A stretch of 64,000 nucleotides of DNA from Stenotrophomonas maltophilia (GTDB lineage Bacteria; Pseudomonadota; Gammaproteobacteria; Xanthomonadales; Xanthomonadaceae), in contig FOZF01000001.1 in the NCBI GenBank assembly GCA_900113425.1, forward strand, positions 1,881,283 through 1,945,282, read 5' to 3'. Of this stretch, positions 1 through 8,269 are shown one piece after another. The notes beneath the pieces were generated by a model that saw only the letters and a program-made list of their open reading frames with translations, had not been told where the DNA came from and made no database searches. The position numbers and the translations under genes are program-made. How positions within the stretch are numbered: the first letter of the stretch is position 1; every line of letters begins with the position of its first letter.

Positions 1-451
1 GGCCTACCGCATCGCCCGCCGCGACATGCACAATGCCGATGCGGCGCTGTCCACTGCACTGTCGAACATGCTGCGCGAGCCCGGCCATGTGCGCCGCAAC
101 CTGGATGCCGGCTTCCACTTCCTGGCCTTGTCCAACACCCTGCTCGGGCATCTGTCGGCACTGGGTGCCCACCGCGACCAGGTCGACAGCTACGCCGGCG
201 ACCCGCTGGCACTGGCCGCCGGCGACCGGGTCCGCAAGGCGCTGCAGCAGCTGGCCGGCGCGCTGGCCGCGCGGCAGGCGGTTGCCGAGGATGACAATGA
301 TGCCGACCGCGCAGTCGCCGCGGAGCTGGAGCAGATCGAGGACGTGATGCCACCGAAGCTGCAGTTGATCCGCACCCAGATGGCGCTGGTGCTGCGCCTG
401 CTGCCGAAGCTGCGTGCCGCCGCCAACGAGGCCGTACGCAGCCTGACCTGA
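1..451 (+). CDS. FUSC/YccS-type membrane protein, C-terminal part
   Basis: This is the 3' end of a gene that begins before the window; the open frame runs from base 2 to the stop at 449-451. The visible ~149 residues are a helical, Ala/Leu/Arg-rich cytosolic tail with the pattern of YccS-type FUSC proteins (an arginine-rich start, then a long alpha-helical domain containing LSNMLREP). Such proteins are predicted inner-membrane transporters related to aromatic-acid and fusaric-acid exporters. No membrane segment lies in the visible part, so the family call rests on the tail alone and the substrate is unknown. Confidence 0.6.
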   Translation, partial: AYRIARRDMHNADAALSTALSNMLREPGHVRRNLDAGFHFLALSNTLLGHLSALGAHRDQVDSYAGDPLALAAGDRVRKALQQLAGALAARQAVAEDDNDADRAVAAELEQIEDVMPPKLQLIRTQMALVLRLLPKLRAAANEAVRSLT

Positions 452-526
452 GCGCCGCCCGGCAGCACTGGACCCGGGCCCGGCCGGCGGGCAGGAATGC
501 TAGGCTGCGCCGGTCAAGGAGATTCC

Positions 527-2416
527 ATGTCCGGTCACAACCAGTTCGCCCTGCTGCGCCAGCGCCGCTTCCTGCCGTTCTTCATCGTGCAGGCGCTGGG
601 CGCTTTCAACGACAACGTGTACCGGCAGGCCATCATCGGCCTGCTGTTCTACCTGGGCGTGTCCGAAGAGCAGCGTTCGCTGTACACCACGCTGGCGCCG
701 GCGATCTTCATTCTTCCCTATTTCCTGTTCTCGGCATTGGCCGGGCAGATCGCCGACAAACTGGAGAAGTCGCGGCTGATCGTGATCACCACCACGATGG
801 AGATCGTGATCATGTCGCTGGCAGCGATCGGCTTCCTCACCGAGAACCTGCCGTTCCTGCTGGTGGCGCTGTTCTGCACCGGCATGCAGTCGACCCTGTT
901 CGGCCCGGTGAAATACTCGGTGCTGCCCTCGGTACTCAAACCCGAGGAGCTGACCGGTGGCAACGGGCTGGTGGAGATGGGCACATCGATCTCGATCCTG
1001 TCAGGGATGATCATCGGCGGTGCGGTGTTCCTGCTGGCGGGCAGCCATGGGCCCGTGTTCGCGGCATCGCTGGTCATCGCCCTGGCGGTCTGCGGCAACA
1101 TCGCGGCGCGGTTGATTCCCAAGGTCGATGCCGGCGACCCGGGCCTGAAGATCAACTGGAACCCGCTGCCCGAGTCGCTGGTGGTGCTGCGCATGGCGCG
1201 CCAGCAGAAGGCGGTGCGCAATGCGATCCTGGGCGTGTCCTGGTTCTGGTTCGTCGGCACCGTGCTGACCTCGCAGCTGCCGAATTATGCGCTGGCCAAC
1301 CTTGGCGGCGAGCCCAAGCTGTACCTGCTGGCCCTGGCGCTGTTCTCCATCGGCACCGGCGTTGGCTCGCTGCTGTGCGAAAGGCTGTCGGCGCGTACGG
1401 TGGAGATCGGCCTGGTGCCGCTGGGCGCGTTCGGCATGACCGCGTTCCTGCTCGATCTGTACTTCGCCCGCAGCGGTGAGGCCACCGTGCAGGGCCTGAG
1501 CATCACCCAGTTCCTGCAGCAGCCCGGCAGTGTGCGCATCGTCATCGACCTTGTCGGGATCGGCCTGTTCACCGGTATCTTCGTCGTGCCGCTGTTCGCC
1601 CTGATCCAGAGCCGCACGCCGAAGGCACAGATGTCACGCGTGTTCGCCGCGTTGAACATCCAGAACTCCGGTTTCATCGTGTCCGCCGCACTGCTGTCAC
1701 TGGCCGCGCGCGAACTGCTGCACTGGAGCATCCCGCAGCTGTTCCTGGCGCTGGCGATCGCCAATGCCGTGGTGGCGATCTACATCTTCACCATCGTCCC
1801 TGAATTCCTGATGCGTTTCCTGAGCTGGGTGATGGTGCGCACGCTGTACCGGCTGCGCCCGCACGGGATCGAAGCGCATGTCCCCGACGAGGGTGCCGCA
1901 CTGCTGGTGTGCAACCATGTCAGCTACATGGATGCACTGATCCTGTCGGCGACGATTCCACGCCCGGTACGTTTCGTCATGTACTACAGGATCTTCAACA
2001 TCCCGGTGATGCGCTGGATCTTCCGCACCGCCAAGGCCATCCCGATTGCCGGGGCCCGCGAGGACGAGGCCTTGATGCAGCGCGCGTTCGAGGAGATCGA
2101 TGCGGCGCTGGCCGAGGGTGAGCTGGTCTGCATCTTCCCGGAGGGGGCACTCACCCGCGATGGGCAGATGGCGCCGTTCAAGTCCGGCGTCGAGAGGATC
2201 CTCCAACGCCGTCCCGTGCCGGTGGTGCCGATGGCCCTGCGCGGGATGTGGTCGAGCATGTGGAGCCGGCGCGACAGCCGGCTTGGCCGCATGCGGGTTC
2301 CGCGCCGCTTCCGCGCCACCATCGAGGTGGTGGCGGCCCCTGCCATCGATGGCCGCAGCACCGACGCGCCGGCACTGGAAGCCCAGGTCCGCGCCCTTCG
2401 CAGCGACCACGCCTGA
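527..2416 (+). CDS. LplT-like MFS transporter fused to PlsC acyltransferase
   Basis: A 629-residue two-domain protein. Residues ~1-405 form an MFS fold of about 12 membrane segments, opening with FIVQALGAFNDN as in lysophospholipid transporter LplT. Residues ~425-629 are a PlsC/LPLAT acyltransferase with the HX4D motif (His464, Asp469) and FPEG at 537-540. In E. coli, LplT imports lysophospholipid and a separate Aas protein (PlsC plus acyl-ACP synthetase) re-acylates it. Here transporter and acyltransferase are fused and the AMP-ligase domain is absent. The likely role is remodelling of lysophospholipids at the inner membrane. The ATG at 527 is preferred over 497 because an AAGGAG lies six bases upstream. 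Confidence 0.85.
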   Translation: MSGHNQFALLRQRRFLPFFIVQALGAFNDNVYRQAIIGLLFYLGVSEEQRSLYTTLAPAIFILPYFLFSALAGQIADKLEKSRLIVITTTMEIVIMSLAAIGFLTENLPFLLVALFCTGMQSTLFGPVKYSVLPSVLKPEELTGGNGLVEMGTSISILSGMIIGGAVFLLAGSHGPVFAASLVIALAVCGNIAARLIPKVDAGDPGLKINWNPLPESLVVLRMARQQKAVRNAILGVSWFWFVGTVLTSQLPNYALANLGGEPKLYLLALALFSIGTGVGSLLCERLSARTVEIGLVPLGAFGMTAFLLDLYFARSGEATVQGLSITQFLQQPGSVRIVIDLVGIGLFTGIFVVPLFALIQSRTPKAQMSRVFAALNIQNSGFIVSAALLSLAARELLHWSIPQLFLALAIANAVVAIYIFTIVPEFLMRFLSWVMVRTLYRLRPHGIEAHVPDEGAALLVCNHVSYMDALILSATIPRPVRFVMYYRIFNIPVMRWIFRTAKAIPIAGAREDEALMQRAFEEIDAALAEGELVCIFPEGALTRDGQMAPFKSGVERILQRRPVPVVPMALRGMWSSMWSRRDSRLGRMRVPRRFRATIEVVAAPAIDGRSTDAPALEAQVRALRSDHA

Positions 2417-2597
2417 CGGAATCCCCCCGTTCGCGCGCAGCCGGCCCCACCCCACATACGCCAGCGTCAAGCGCCATGCCCGTCATTGCCGGGCTGAAAA
2501 CGCATACATGCGACGCAGGTTGCGGTAGATTACGCACCCACAGGGGGGAGGTCCGGCCCGTTCACAACGGTCGGCCACCAAGGAATGGAGTCTCACG

Positions 2598-2885
2598 TTG
2601 AATCAACCGCCACCACTCGGCCGTCCGGTCTACATCCCCAACCATCTGGTGTGGGCGATCCTGACGACGCTGTTCTGCTGCCTGCCGTTGGGCGTGGTGT
2701 CGATCGTGTATGCCGCCCAGGTCGATGGCCGCCGCGCGGCCGGCGATCTGGCGGGAGCCTATAGCGCGTCACGCAAGGCGGGCTGGTGGGCGGCGGCTTC
2801 GGCCGCGGCCCTGCCGGTCCTGTTGCTGTTGTGGTTCGGGCTCTTCGGCGGCCTGGCCGCACTGGGCGCTCTTTCCGACCATTGA
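2598..2885 (+). CDS. CD225/dispanin family small membrane protein (copy 1)
   Basis: A 95-residue protein with a re-entrant hydrophobic segment (NHLVWAILTTLFCCLPLGVV), the conserved loop VYAAQVDGR, and a second C-terminal membrane helix. This is the dispanin/IFITM (CD225) arrangement. The function of bacterial members is not established. The start is a TTG with an AGGAATGGAG ribosome site upstream. It lies 30 bases before a second CD225 gene with nearly the same core, which suggests tandem duplication and co-transcription. Confidence 0.85.
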   Translation: MNQPPPLGRPVYIPNHLVWAILTTLFCCLPLGVVSIVYAAQVDGRRAAGDLAGAYSASRKAGWWAAASAAALPVLLLLWFGLFGGLAALGALSDH

Positions 2886-2915
2886 TCCACCACCACCCAT
2901 CAAGGAGCTTGAATC

Positions 2916-3194
2916 ATGAACACCGCTACTCCGCAGGTCCCGAACAACCTGGTCTGGGCGATCCTGAGCACCCTGCTCTGCTGCCTGCCGGTCGGCATCG
3001 TGTCGATCGTCTATGCGGCACAGGTCAACGGCAAGCTGGCCGCCGGCGATATCGCCGGTGCCCAGGACTCGTCCGCCAAGGCCAAGAAGTGGGCCATCTG
3101 GTCGGCCATCGCCTGGGTCATCATGGTCGTGCTGTACGTGCTGTTCTTCGTCGTGCTCGGTGGCATCGGCGCGATGAGCAACGGCAGCTACTGA
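2916..3194 (+). CDS. CD225/dispanin family small membrane protein (copy 2)
   Basis: A 92-residue paralogue of the preceding gene, sharing the NLVWAILSTLLCCLPVGIV segment and VYAAQVNGK loop, with a second hydrophobic helix at ~66-86. It has a good ribosome site (AAGGAG) and sits in the same transcriptional direction 30 bases after copy 1. It lacks the short Pro-rich N-terminus of copy 1. Function is unknown; an inner-membrane location is inferred from the two hydrophobic segments. Confidence 0.85.
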   Translation: MNTATPQVPNNLVWAILSTLLCCLPVGIVSIVYAAQVNGKLAAGDIAGAQDSSAKAKKWAIWSAIAWVIMVVLYVLFFVVLGGIGAMSNGSY

Positions 3195-3243
3195 GGCCTG
3201 CGGACGGATCCGGCGGCGTCCGCGCCGGATCCGTCTTCGCCTG

Positions 3244-3666
3244 ATGGTGTCCGCTCTTCCTTCCCGGCTCGCCCGTTGGGCACCCCTGCTGGCCTCCGCC
3301 GGCCTGGCCGCAGGCGCGGCCGTGGTGCTGCGCAACGTCAATCCATACGTGGCCGGCAATCCCCTGCCGGGCTGCCCGCTGTACGCACTTACCGGCCTGT
3401 ATTGCCCGGGCTGCGGCAGCACACGCTGCCTGTACTCGCTGGTCCATTTCGATCTGGCCGGCGCGATGGCGATGAACCCGCTGCTGGTCATCAGCCTGCC
3501 CCTGCTGCTGCTGATGCTGCTGAACATCGCCGGCGTCCGCCCGCGTGTGCTTGATCCGCTGATGCGGATTCTGGCCAATCCCATGTTCTGGCTGTGGCTG
3601 CTGCCCGGTTACGCACTGCTGCGCAACCTGCCGTGGGCACCGTTCACCGCACTGGCGCCGGTCTAG
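3244..3666 (+). CDS. DUF2752 domain membrane protein
   Basis: A 140-residue protein with an N-terminal hydrophobic segment, the DUF2752 signature CPLYALTGLYCPGCGSTR (paired cysteines, with CPGCG followed by STR), and two further hydrophobic stretches (LLVISLPLLLLMLL and a C-terminal one). The family is of unknown function and often lies beside TM2 or CD225 small membrane proteins, as here. Inner-membrane location is inferred. It begins 49 bases after the second CD225 gene, in the same direction. Confidence 0.75.
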   Translation: MVSALPSRLARWAPLLASAGLAAGAAVVLRNVNPYVAGNPLPGCPLYALTGLYCPGCGSTRCLYSLVHFDLAGAMAMNPLLVISLPLLLLMLLNIAGVRPRVLDPLMRILANPMFWLWLLPGYALLRNLPWAPFTALAPV

Positions 3667-3735
3667 ATTCCCACTTCGCGTCCAGGCGCATCGCGACGCC
3701 TGCTGCGGTCAGGGCCGCACGCGCCTGGCCAGCGG

Positions 3736-4623
3736 CTACGTCACCCAGCCGGCGATCACCAGCACGGCCAGCACCGCCAGCCACAGCAGCAGCATCCGCC
3801 ACACCAGACTCATGGCATCGCGCAGGTCGGGCAGACGTTGCCAGACCGGCAGCAGGCCCGCCTCGGTGTAGTCATGCGCGTCCTCGCGCAGCTCGGCATT
3901 GACGCTGGCCCGCGCCACTGCACCCAGAAATCCGATGCCTCCGGCCAGGCGCTCGCCATGCGCTTGCCGCCATGCCTTCCACGCCGTGTCGAAGTTGCCG
4001 ACCAGTGCCATCGAGAACGCCATCAACTGTGCCACCGGCCATTCGATCCAGCCCAGCAGACGCTGGGCCACTGCCAGCGGTTCCACCGGTACGCGTGCGC
4101 GCATCGGGCTTTCGGACATCAGCGCCAGCAGGCGATAGCCCAGCGCGCCCACCGGGCCCAGCAGCAGGAACCAGAACAGCACTGCGAACCAGCGGCGCAG
4201 CGCATTGAGTACGGTTGCCTCCACCAGCGAGGGCACATCCTCGCGCAGGCTGCCACCAGCCGCCTGCAGATGGCGCACGGCCGCCTGCCGGGTCGGTGCG
4301 TCATCGGCATCGATGATCGCTTCGATGTCACGGTCCAGGTCGCGCGGCCCCCAGCACCAGGCCAGAACCGCCACGCCCAGCAGCAACGAGGGCAGCCCGA
4401 ACAGCACGCCCCGCAGCAGCCAGGCCAGCAGCGCCATCAACACCAGCGGCGGCAGCAGCGCCAGTACCACGCCCATGGGGCCCTGCCAGGCCTTGCCGCC
4501 GTGCGCATCCAGCCAGCCCAGCCAGCGCCGGAACCTGTCAAAGCGGCGCAGCGAGGCGGCAGCGGCCGGGGCGACATGGCCCAGGGCCAGTGCAACCAGC
4601 ACGGCAGCCAGAGTGGTGAACAT
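3736..4623 (-). CDS. ampE: AmpE-like inner-membrane protein
   Basis: A 295-residue integral membrane protein with hydrophobic segments near residues 1-20, 52-88, 140-165 and 275-293. The overall layout and length match AmpE (about 284 residues in E. coli), distantly related to CobD/CbiB. In enterobacteria ampE follows ampD and was proposed as a sensory component of beta-lactamase induction; its mechanism is unclear. No ampD is next to it here. The role in beta-lactamase control is family knowledge, not shown by this sequence. Confidence 0.75.
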   Translation of the reverse strand: MFTTLAAVLVALALGHVAPAAAASLRRFDRFRRWLGWLDAHGGKAWQGPMGVVLALLPPLVLMALLAWLLRGVLFGLPSLLLGVAVLAWCWGPRDLDRDIEAIIDADDAPTRQAAVRHLQAAGGSLREDVPSLVEATVLNALRRWFAVLFWFLLLGPVGALGYRLLALMSESPMRARVPVEPLAVAQRLLGWIEWPVAQLMAFSMALVGNFDTAWKAWRQAHGERLAGGIGFLGAVARASVNAELREDAHDYTEAGLLPVWQRLPDLRDAMSLVWRMLLLWLAVLAVLVIAGWVT

Positions 4624-4767
4624 GGCAGGTCTCCCTACGAAACAAGGCGCTCGGCGTCGCTACCTTACCCGTCGCGACGCCGCCATCAGCGGTCTGCCGC
4701 ACTGTAACCCGGGCCGTGTTCAGGTGGCGGCAATGGTCGCCGCCGTTCGGACAGGCCGGTGCGGTCT

Positions 4768-5673
4768 TCAACCCCGCTGTTGGCGATACCAGTGCTCGAT
4801 CAGCCCCCGCGAAATCGAGATCGGCGGCGACAGGCGGATGCCCTGGCCATCATCTTCGACATCACGTGCCAGCGCCGCGCCTACCTCGTCGGCGCTGAAC
4901 CAGCGCGCATCCTCCAGTTCGCCATCCACGGTCGGCACATCGTCCTGCGCCTGCGCGCGGAACCCCACCATCAGCGCGCCCGGGAACGGCCAGGGCTGTG
5001 AACCGAGATACTGGCAGGCGGTGATGCGCACCCGGCTCTCCTCGTGCACTTCCCGCACCACGGTCTGTTCGAAGGTCTCGCCCGGCTCGACGAAACCCGC
5101 CAGTACCGAATAGCGGCGCGGCGCCCAGTTGGACTGCCGCCCCAGCAGCAGCCGGCCCTGGTTTTCCACCGCGACGATCACCGCCGGGTCCACCCGGGGA
5201 TAGTGTTCGGTCGCGCACTGCGCGCAGCGGCCAACGAAGCCACCGCGGGCAAAGGCCACAGCCCCCCCGCAGACGCCGCAGAAGCGCGTGCGCGAATGCC
5301 AGTAGGACATGCCGCGCGCGTAGCTGAAAGCGGTCGCATCGGCCACCGGCCACAGCAGTGCCGCCTGGCGCAGGTCGAGCCGGCCAGGCGCGGTGACGGC
5401 AACCGTGGACGCTTCCACCGAGAACCAGGCCTGCTCACCCCGCAGACCCAGGAAGATCGCGGCACCGGGGCCGCCGCCGATCTCGGCACCGGTCAGCGCC
5501 AGTGGCTGGTCATCAGCGCCGGTGAAGGCACTGCCGTCCTGGTCAAGCACGAGAACCCGCGCATCCGGCCACAGGCGTGCCAGCACATCGGCATCTTCGC
5601 GCAGGGCATCGGCGCGCTCCAGCGGTTCGCCGATGAAGGCGAAACCGGACAGCGGCGAAAGAGTATTGGACAT
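4768..5673 (-). CDS. nudC: NAD+/NADH pyrophosphatase NudC (Nudix)
   Basis: A 301-residue NudC. It shows an N-terminal domain, a four-Cys zinc ribbon (CGVCGG...CAQC), a Nudix box starting GFVEPGETFEQ and the family tag SQPWPFP. NudC hydrolyses NAD(H) to NMN(H) and AMP and removes NAD caps from RNA 5' ends. The Nudix box reads REVHEESRV, so the usual glycine near its end (EExG) is Arg; the metal-binding glutamates are kept and activity is expected. It is read away from the converging ampE side, with no clear operon partner. Confidence 0.93.
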   Translation of the reverse strand: MSNTLSPLSGFAFIGEPLERADALREDADVLARLWPDARVLVLDQDGSAFTGADDQPLALTGAEIGGGPGAAIFLGLRGEQAWFSVEASTVAVTAPGRLDLRQAALLWPVADATAFSYARGMSYWHSRTRFCGVCGGAVAFARGGFVGRCAQCATEHYPRVDPAVIVAVENQGRLLLGRQSNWAPRRYSVLAGFVEPGETFEQTVVREVHEESRVRITACQYLGSQPWPFPGALMVGFRAQAQDDVPTVDGELEDARWFSADEVGAALARDVEDDGQGIRLSPPISISRGLIEHWYRQQRG

Positions 5674-5791
5674 CCAGCAAGCCTGCCGCCATTCGATGCG
5701 GGTGGCAAGGACGGCGCTGTGCGCATTCTGCTGTCAGGCGTGGAGACCGCTCGACACAGCTGGCGCGGAGCGCAGGCCCCGCGTCCTGCAA

Positions 5792-6184
5792 TCACATGCT
5801 GAAGCTGCTGCCGCAACCGCAGGTGGTCTTCGCGTTCGGATTGCGGATCACGAACTGTGCGCCGGTCAGGCTCTCGGTGTAATCCACTTCAGCCCCCATC
5901 AGGTACTGCAGGCTGAGCGGGTCGACCAGCAGGGTCACCCCGCTGGTCTGTACTGCCAGATCGTCCTCGGCACGGTTCTCGTCGAACTCGAAACCGTACT
6001 GGAAGCCCGAACAGCCGCCACCCTCGATATACACACGCAGCGCCAGATCGGGGTTGCCCTCTTCCTGGATCAACGACTTGACCTTGGAGGCCGCTGCTTC
6101 GGTGAAGTTCAGCGGCCGCTCCAGCGACTGGTAATCGGGCGCGGCCGCCGTGGGGGCGCCGGGCAGGGAGACTAGCGTGCTCAT
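5792..6184 (-). CDS. erpA: Iron-sulfur cluster insertion protein ErpA
   Basis: A 130-residue A-type Fe-S carrier. The three cluster-ligand cysteines are present (GGGCSGFQY and the C-terminal TTCGCGSSF). It delivers Fe-S clusters to apo-targets such as IspG/IspH-type enzymes in the cytosol. The start at 6184 (MSTLVSLPG) gives the family's usual length; the open frame extends further upstream but has no homologous sequence there. It follows the bactofilin gene by 31 bases on the same strand. Confidence 0.93.
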   Translation of the reverse strand: MSTLVSLPGAPTAAAPDYQSLERPLNFTEAAASKVKSLIQEEGNPDLALRVYIEGGGCSGFQYGFEFDENRAEDDLAVQTSGVTLLVDPLSLQYLMGAEVDYTESLTGAQFVIRNPNAKTTCGCGSSFSM

Positions 6185-6215
6185 GGCATCAGCATGGGGG
6201 CACCGGCGGTGGCTT

Positions 6216-6680
6216 TCAAGCCATCGCTTCGGCCAGCTTGCGTCGGGCTGCGGTGTCGCCCTTGCCACTGGCGGGATCCCCGCTTTCAGGTGCAGGCAGG
6301 GCCGCCAGCGGTGCGCTGGCATGGATCAGGCGTCCATTCAGCTGGGCCCCGGCGTTCATCTCCACCACCTCGTAGTGGACATTGCCGTTGACCCGCGCGC
6401 TCGGGGTCAGTTCGACCTTTTCGGTGGCGTGGACATCCCCCTCCAGACGGCCGCTGATGACGACCACCTGGGCGCGGATCTCCCCTTCGATCACGCCGTG
6501 CTCGGCGAGCGTCAGGGTCGCGGTGCTGGCGCCTTCGGCGGCGATCACCTTGCCGTGGATGCGACCTTCCACGTACAGGCCACCACTGAACTCCACATCA
6601 CCGCGGATCACCACCTGGTTGCCGATCAGGGCATCCACCACCAGCTGGCCGTCACGGTTGGATTTGCTGTTTCCGAACAT
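6216..6680 (-). CDS. Bactofilin (polymer-forming cytoskeletal protein)
   Basis: A 154-residue bactofilin. A short N-terminal tail precedes a right-handed beta-helical core of repeating hydrophobic/Gly turns ([49 protein letters not shown]), then a Pro/Ala-rich C-terminal tail. Bactofilins self-assemble without nucleotides into membrane-associated filaments that shape cells and position cell-wall enzymes. The start at 6680 (MFGNSK) is the typical one. It follows the DUF6776 gene by four bases, suggesting the two act together. Confidence 0.92.
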   Translation of the reverse strand: MFGNSKSNRDGQLVVDALIGNQVVIRGDVEFSGGLYVEGRIHGKVIAAEGASTATLTLAEHGVIEGEIRAQVVVISGRLEGDVHATEKVELTPSARVNGNVHYEVVEMNAGAQLNGRLIHASAPLAALPAPESGDPASGKGDTAARRKLAEAMA

Positions 6681-6684
6681 CTGC

Positions 6685-7428
6685 CTACTCCCCTTTGCTG
6701 GCCGGCGCGCCGGCCTGTTTCCAGTCGAATACCTGGGTGGCGCCCCCCGCACCACTCCCCAATGTCACCCGCACGCGTTGCGGAGTGAAGTCAGCCGGCA
6801 GCATCACGCTGCCGGTGAGCTGCTGGAAGTACCGGAACGAGTAGTCCTGTCCCGGCACCTTGCTGCGCTGGTGCAGATCATCCCAGCTGATCGTGGCCAG
6901 CTTGCCATTCTTCACGCCTTCCACGGTGAAACGCATCTGCCCCTGGCTGATGGCTCCGCGGTTGAGGTTCTGGGTCAGCACAGCGGTGTACTGCCAGGTG
7001 CCGGCCGATTCCGGGCTGAACTCGATCGAGTGGGTGTTCAGGCCCTTGCGCTGGCTGGTCGAGCCGACCAGGCGCTCATAGAAGGCGACGTCCGCGCGCA
7101 ACCCGGCGATCTCTTCGTCGCGCTCGGCGAGCGAGGACTGCACTTCGTTGTTGGCGGCGCGGCTGATGCGGTCGGAGGCTTCCAGCGTGGCCTGCTTCTG
7201 GCGCAGTTCGGTCAGCTGCACCTGCAGGCTCTCGGCACGCTTCTCGGCTGCCTGCAACCGTTGTCCCTGCTCGCCACGCGGCGCCCCCATCCAGCAGCCG
7301 CCGATCGTGGCCAGCACCAGGCTGAGCAGCCAGATGCCTCCAATCACCCACAGGCGACGGCGGTCCGCGGGCGGATGTGACGCGCCGGGCAGGCGGACCT
7401 GCACGCGCATGGGAGGACGGTTGGTCAT
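6685..7428 (-). CDS. DUF6776 family bitopic membrane protein
   Basis: A 247-residue protein with a basic cytosolic N-terminus, one membrane helix (WVIGGIWLLSLVLATIGG), a coiled coil rich in Glu/Gln/Arg (~55-105), and a C-terminal beta-rich periplasmic domain. Such proteins are commonly encoded just upstream of bactofilins and may anchor or regulate the filament; that is inference from context. An in-frame ATG at 7446 would add six residues; neither start has a strong ribosome site. Confidence 0.75.
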   Translation of the reverse strand: MTNRPPMRVQVRLPGASHPPADRRRLWVIGGIWLLSLVLATIGGCWMGAPRGEQGQRLQAAEKRAESLQVQLTELRQKQATLEASDRISRAANNEVQSSLAERDEEIAGLRADVAFYERLVGSTSQRKGLNTHSIEFSPESAGTWQYTAVLTQNLNRGAISQGQMRFTVEGVKNGKLATISWDDLHQRSKVPGQDYSFRYFQQLTGSVMLPADFTPQRVRVTLGSGAGGATQVFDWKQAGAPASKGE

Positions 7429-7607
7429 GGGTAGATCCCGTGGCATCGCGGGCGCGACACCGGCACGGCCCGTGTGGCAAACGACGGGCTAGTGTATGAC
7501 AGGATCGGCAGGATTCCTGCGCTGGAGGCGACCGAGGTCTGTGGCGTTCAGGCACGCCATCGTCGATAGTGTGGCCCCTCGCACAGTTCCGCCGTCGGAG
7601 CATCGCC

Positions 7608-8225
7608 ATGACCGAAGCCCACCTGTTCGTGATCGGCATCCTGCTGGCCTGGCTGGCCGGCATCCGTGTGTACCTCACCGTCTTCGGTGTCGGCCTGGCC
7701 GGCCTGCTCGGCTGGGTCGACCTGCCGCCCGCCCTGCAGGCGACCGAGTCGTGGTGGGTGCTGGGTACCTCAGCGGCGCTGGCCGTGACCGAGTTCTTTG
7801 CCGACAAGATTCCCGGCGTGGATTCGGTCTGGGACCTGGTGCAGACCCTTGCCCGGGTCCCCGCCGGCGCCTTCCTCGCCGCCGCCACCCTGTCGCCGGA
7901 TGGGCAGCTGGGTACCGGTGCGCTCGCTGCGGGCGCCGGCGTTGCCCTGGCCAGCCATGGCCTGAAGGCGGGCACCCGTGCCCTGCTCAACACCTCGCCA
8001 GAGCCGGCCAGCAACTGGGTCGCCTCGATCGCCGAAGACACCGTGGTGGTTGGCGGCCTGGCATTGGCCCTGGCACACCCGTGGATCGCGCTGGTCGTGG
8101 TGCTGGCATGCAGCCTGGCCGGCGCATTGCTGGTCTGGCTGGCATGGCGCGCTCTGTGGCGCGGCGTGCGTTGGCTTGCCCGTGCCGGAAACGGCAATGA
8201 CCGGCAACAGCCGCGCACCGGTTGA
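7608..8225 (+). CDS. DUF4126 membrane protein
   Basis: A 205-residue hydrophobic protein with about five membrane segments and the DUF4126 hallmarks: an early LAGIRVYLTVF, the acidic motif TEFFADKIPGVDSVWD, and the late ASIAEDTVV segment. Function is unknown. The ATG at 7608 is chosen for the GGAG seven bases before it. It is followed by the signalling operon 44 bases downstream but shows no functional link. Confidence 0.85.
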   Translation: MTEAHLFVIGILLAWLAGIRVYLTVFGVGLAGLLGWVDLPPALQATESWWVLGTSAALAVTEFFADKIPGVDSVWDLVQTLARVPAGAFLAAATLSPDGQLGTGALAAGAGVALASHGLKAGTRALLNTSPEPASNWVASIAEDTVVVGGLALALAHPWIALVVVLACSLAGALLVWLAWRALWRGVRWLARAGNGNDRQQPRTG

Positions 8226-8269
8226 ACGCCGGGCGTGTCGCATAATGGCTGCGATCATCAGGAGCCCCC

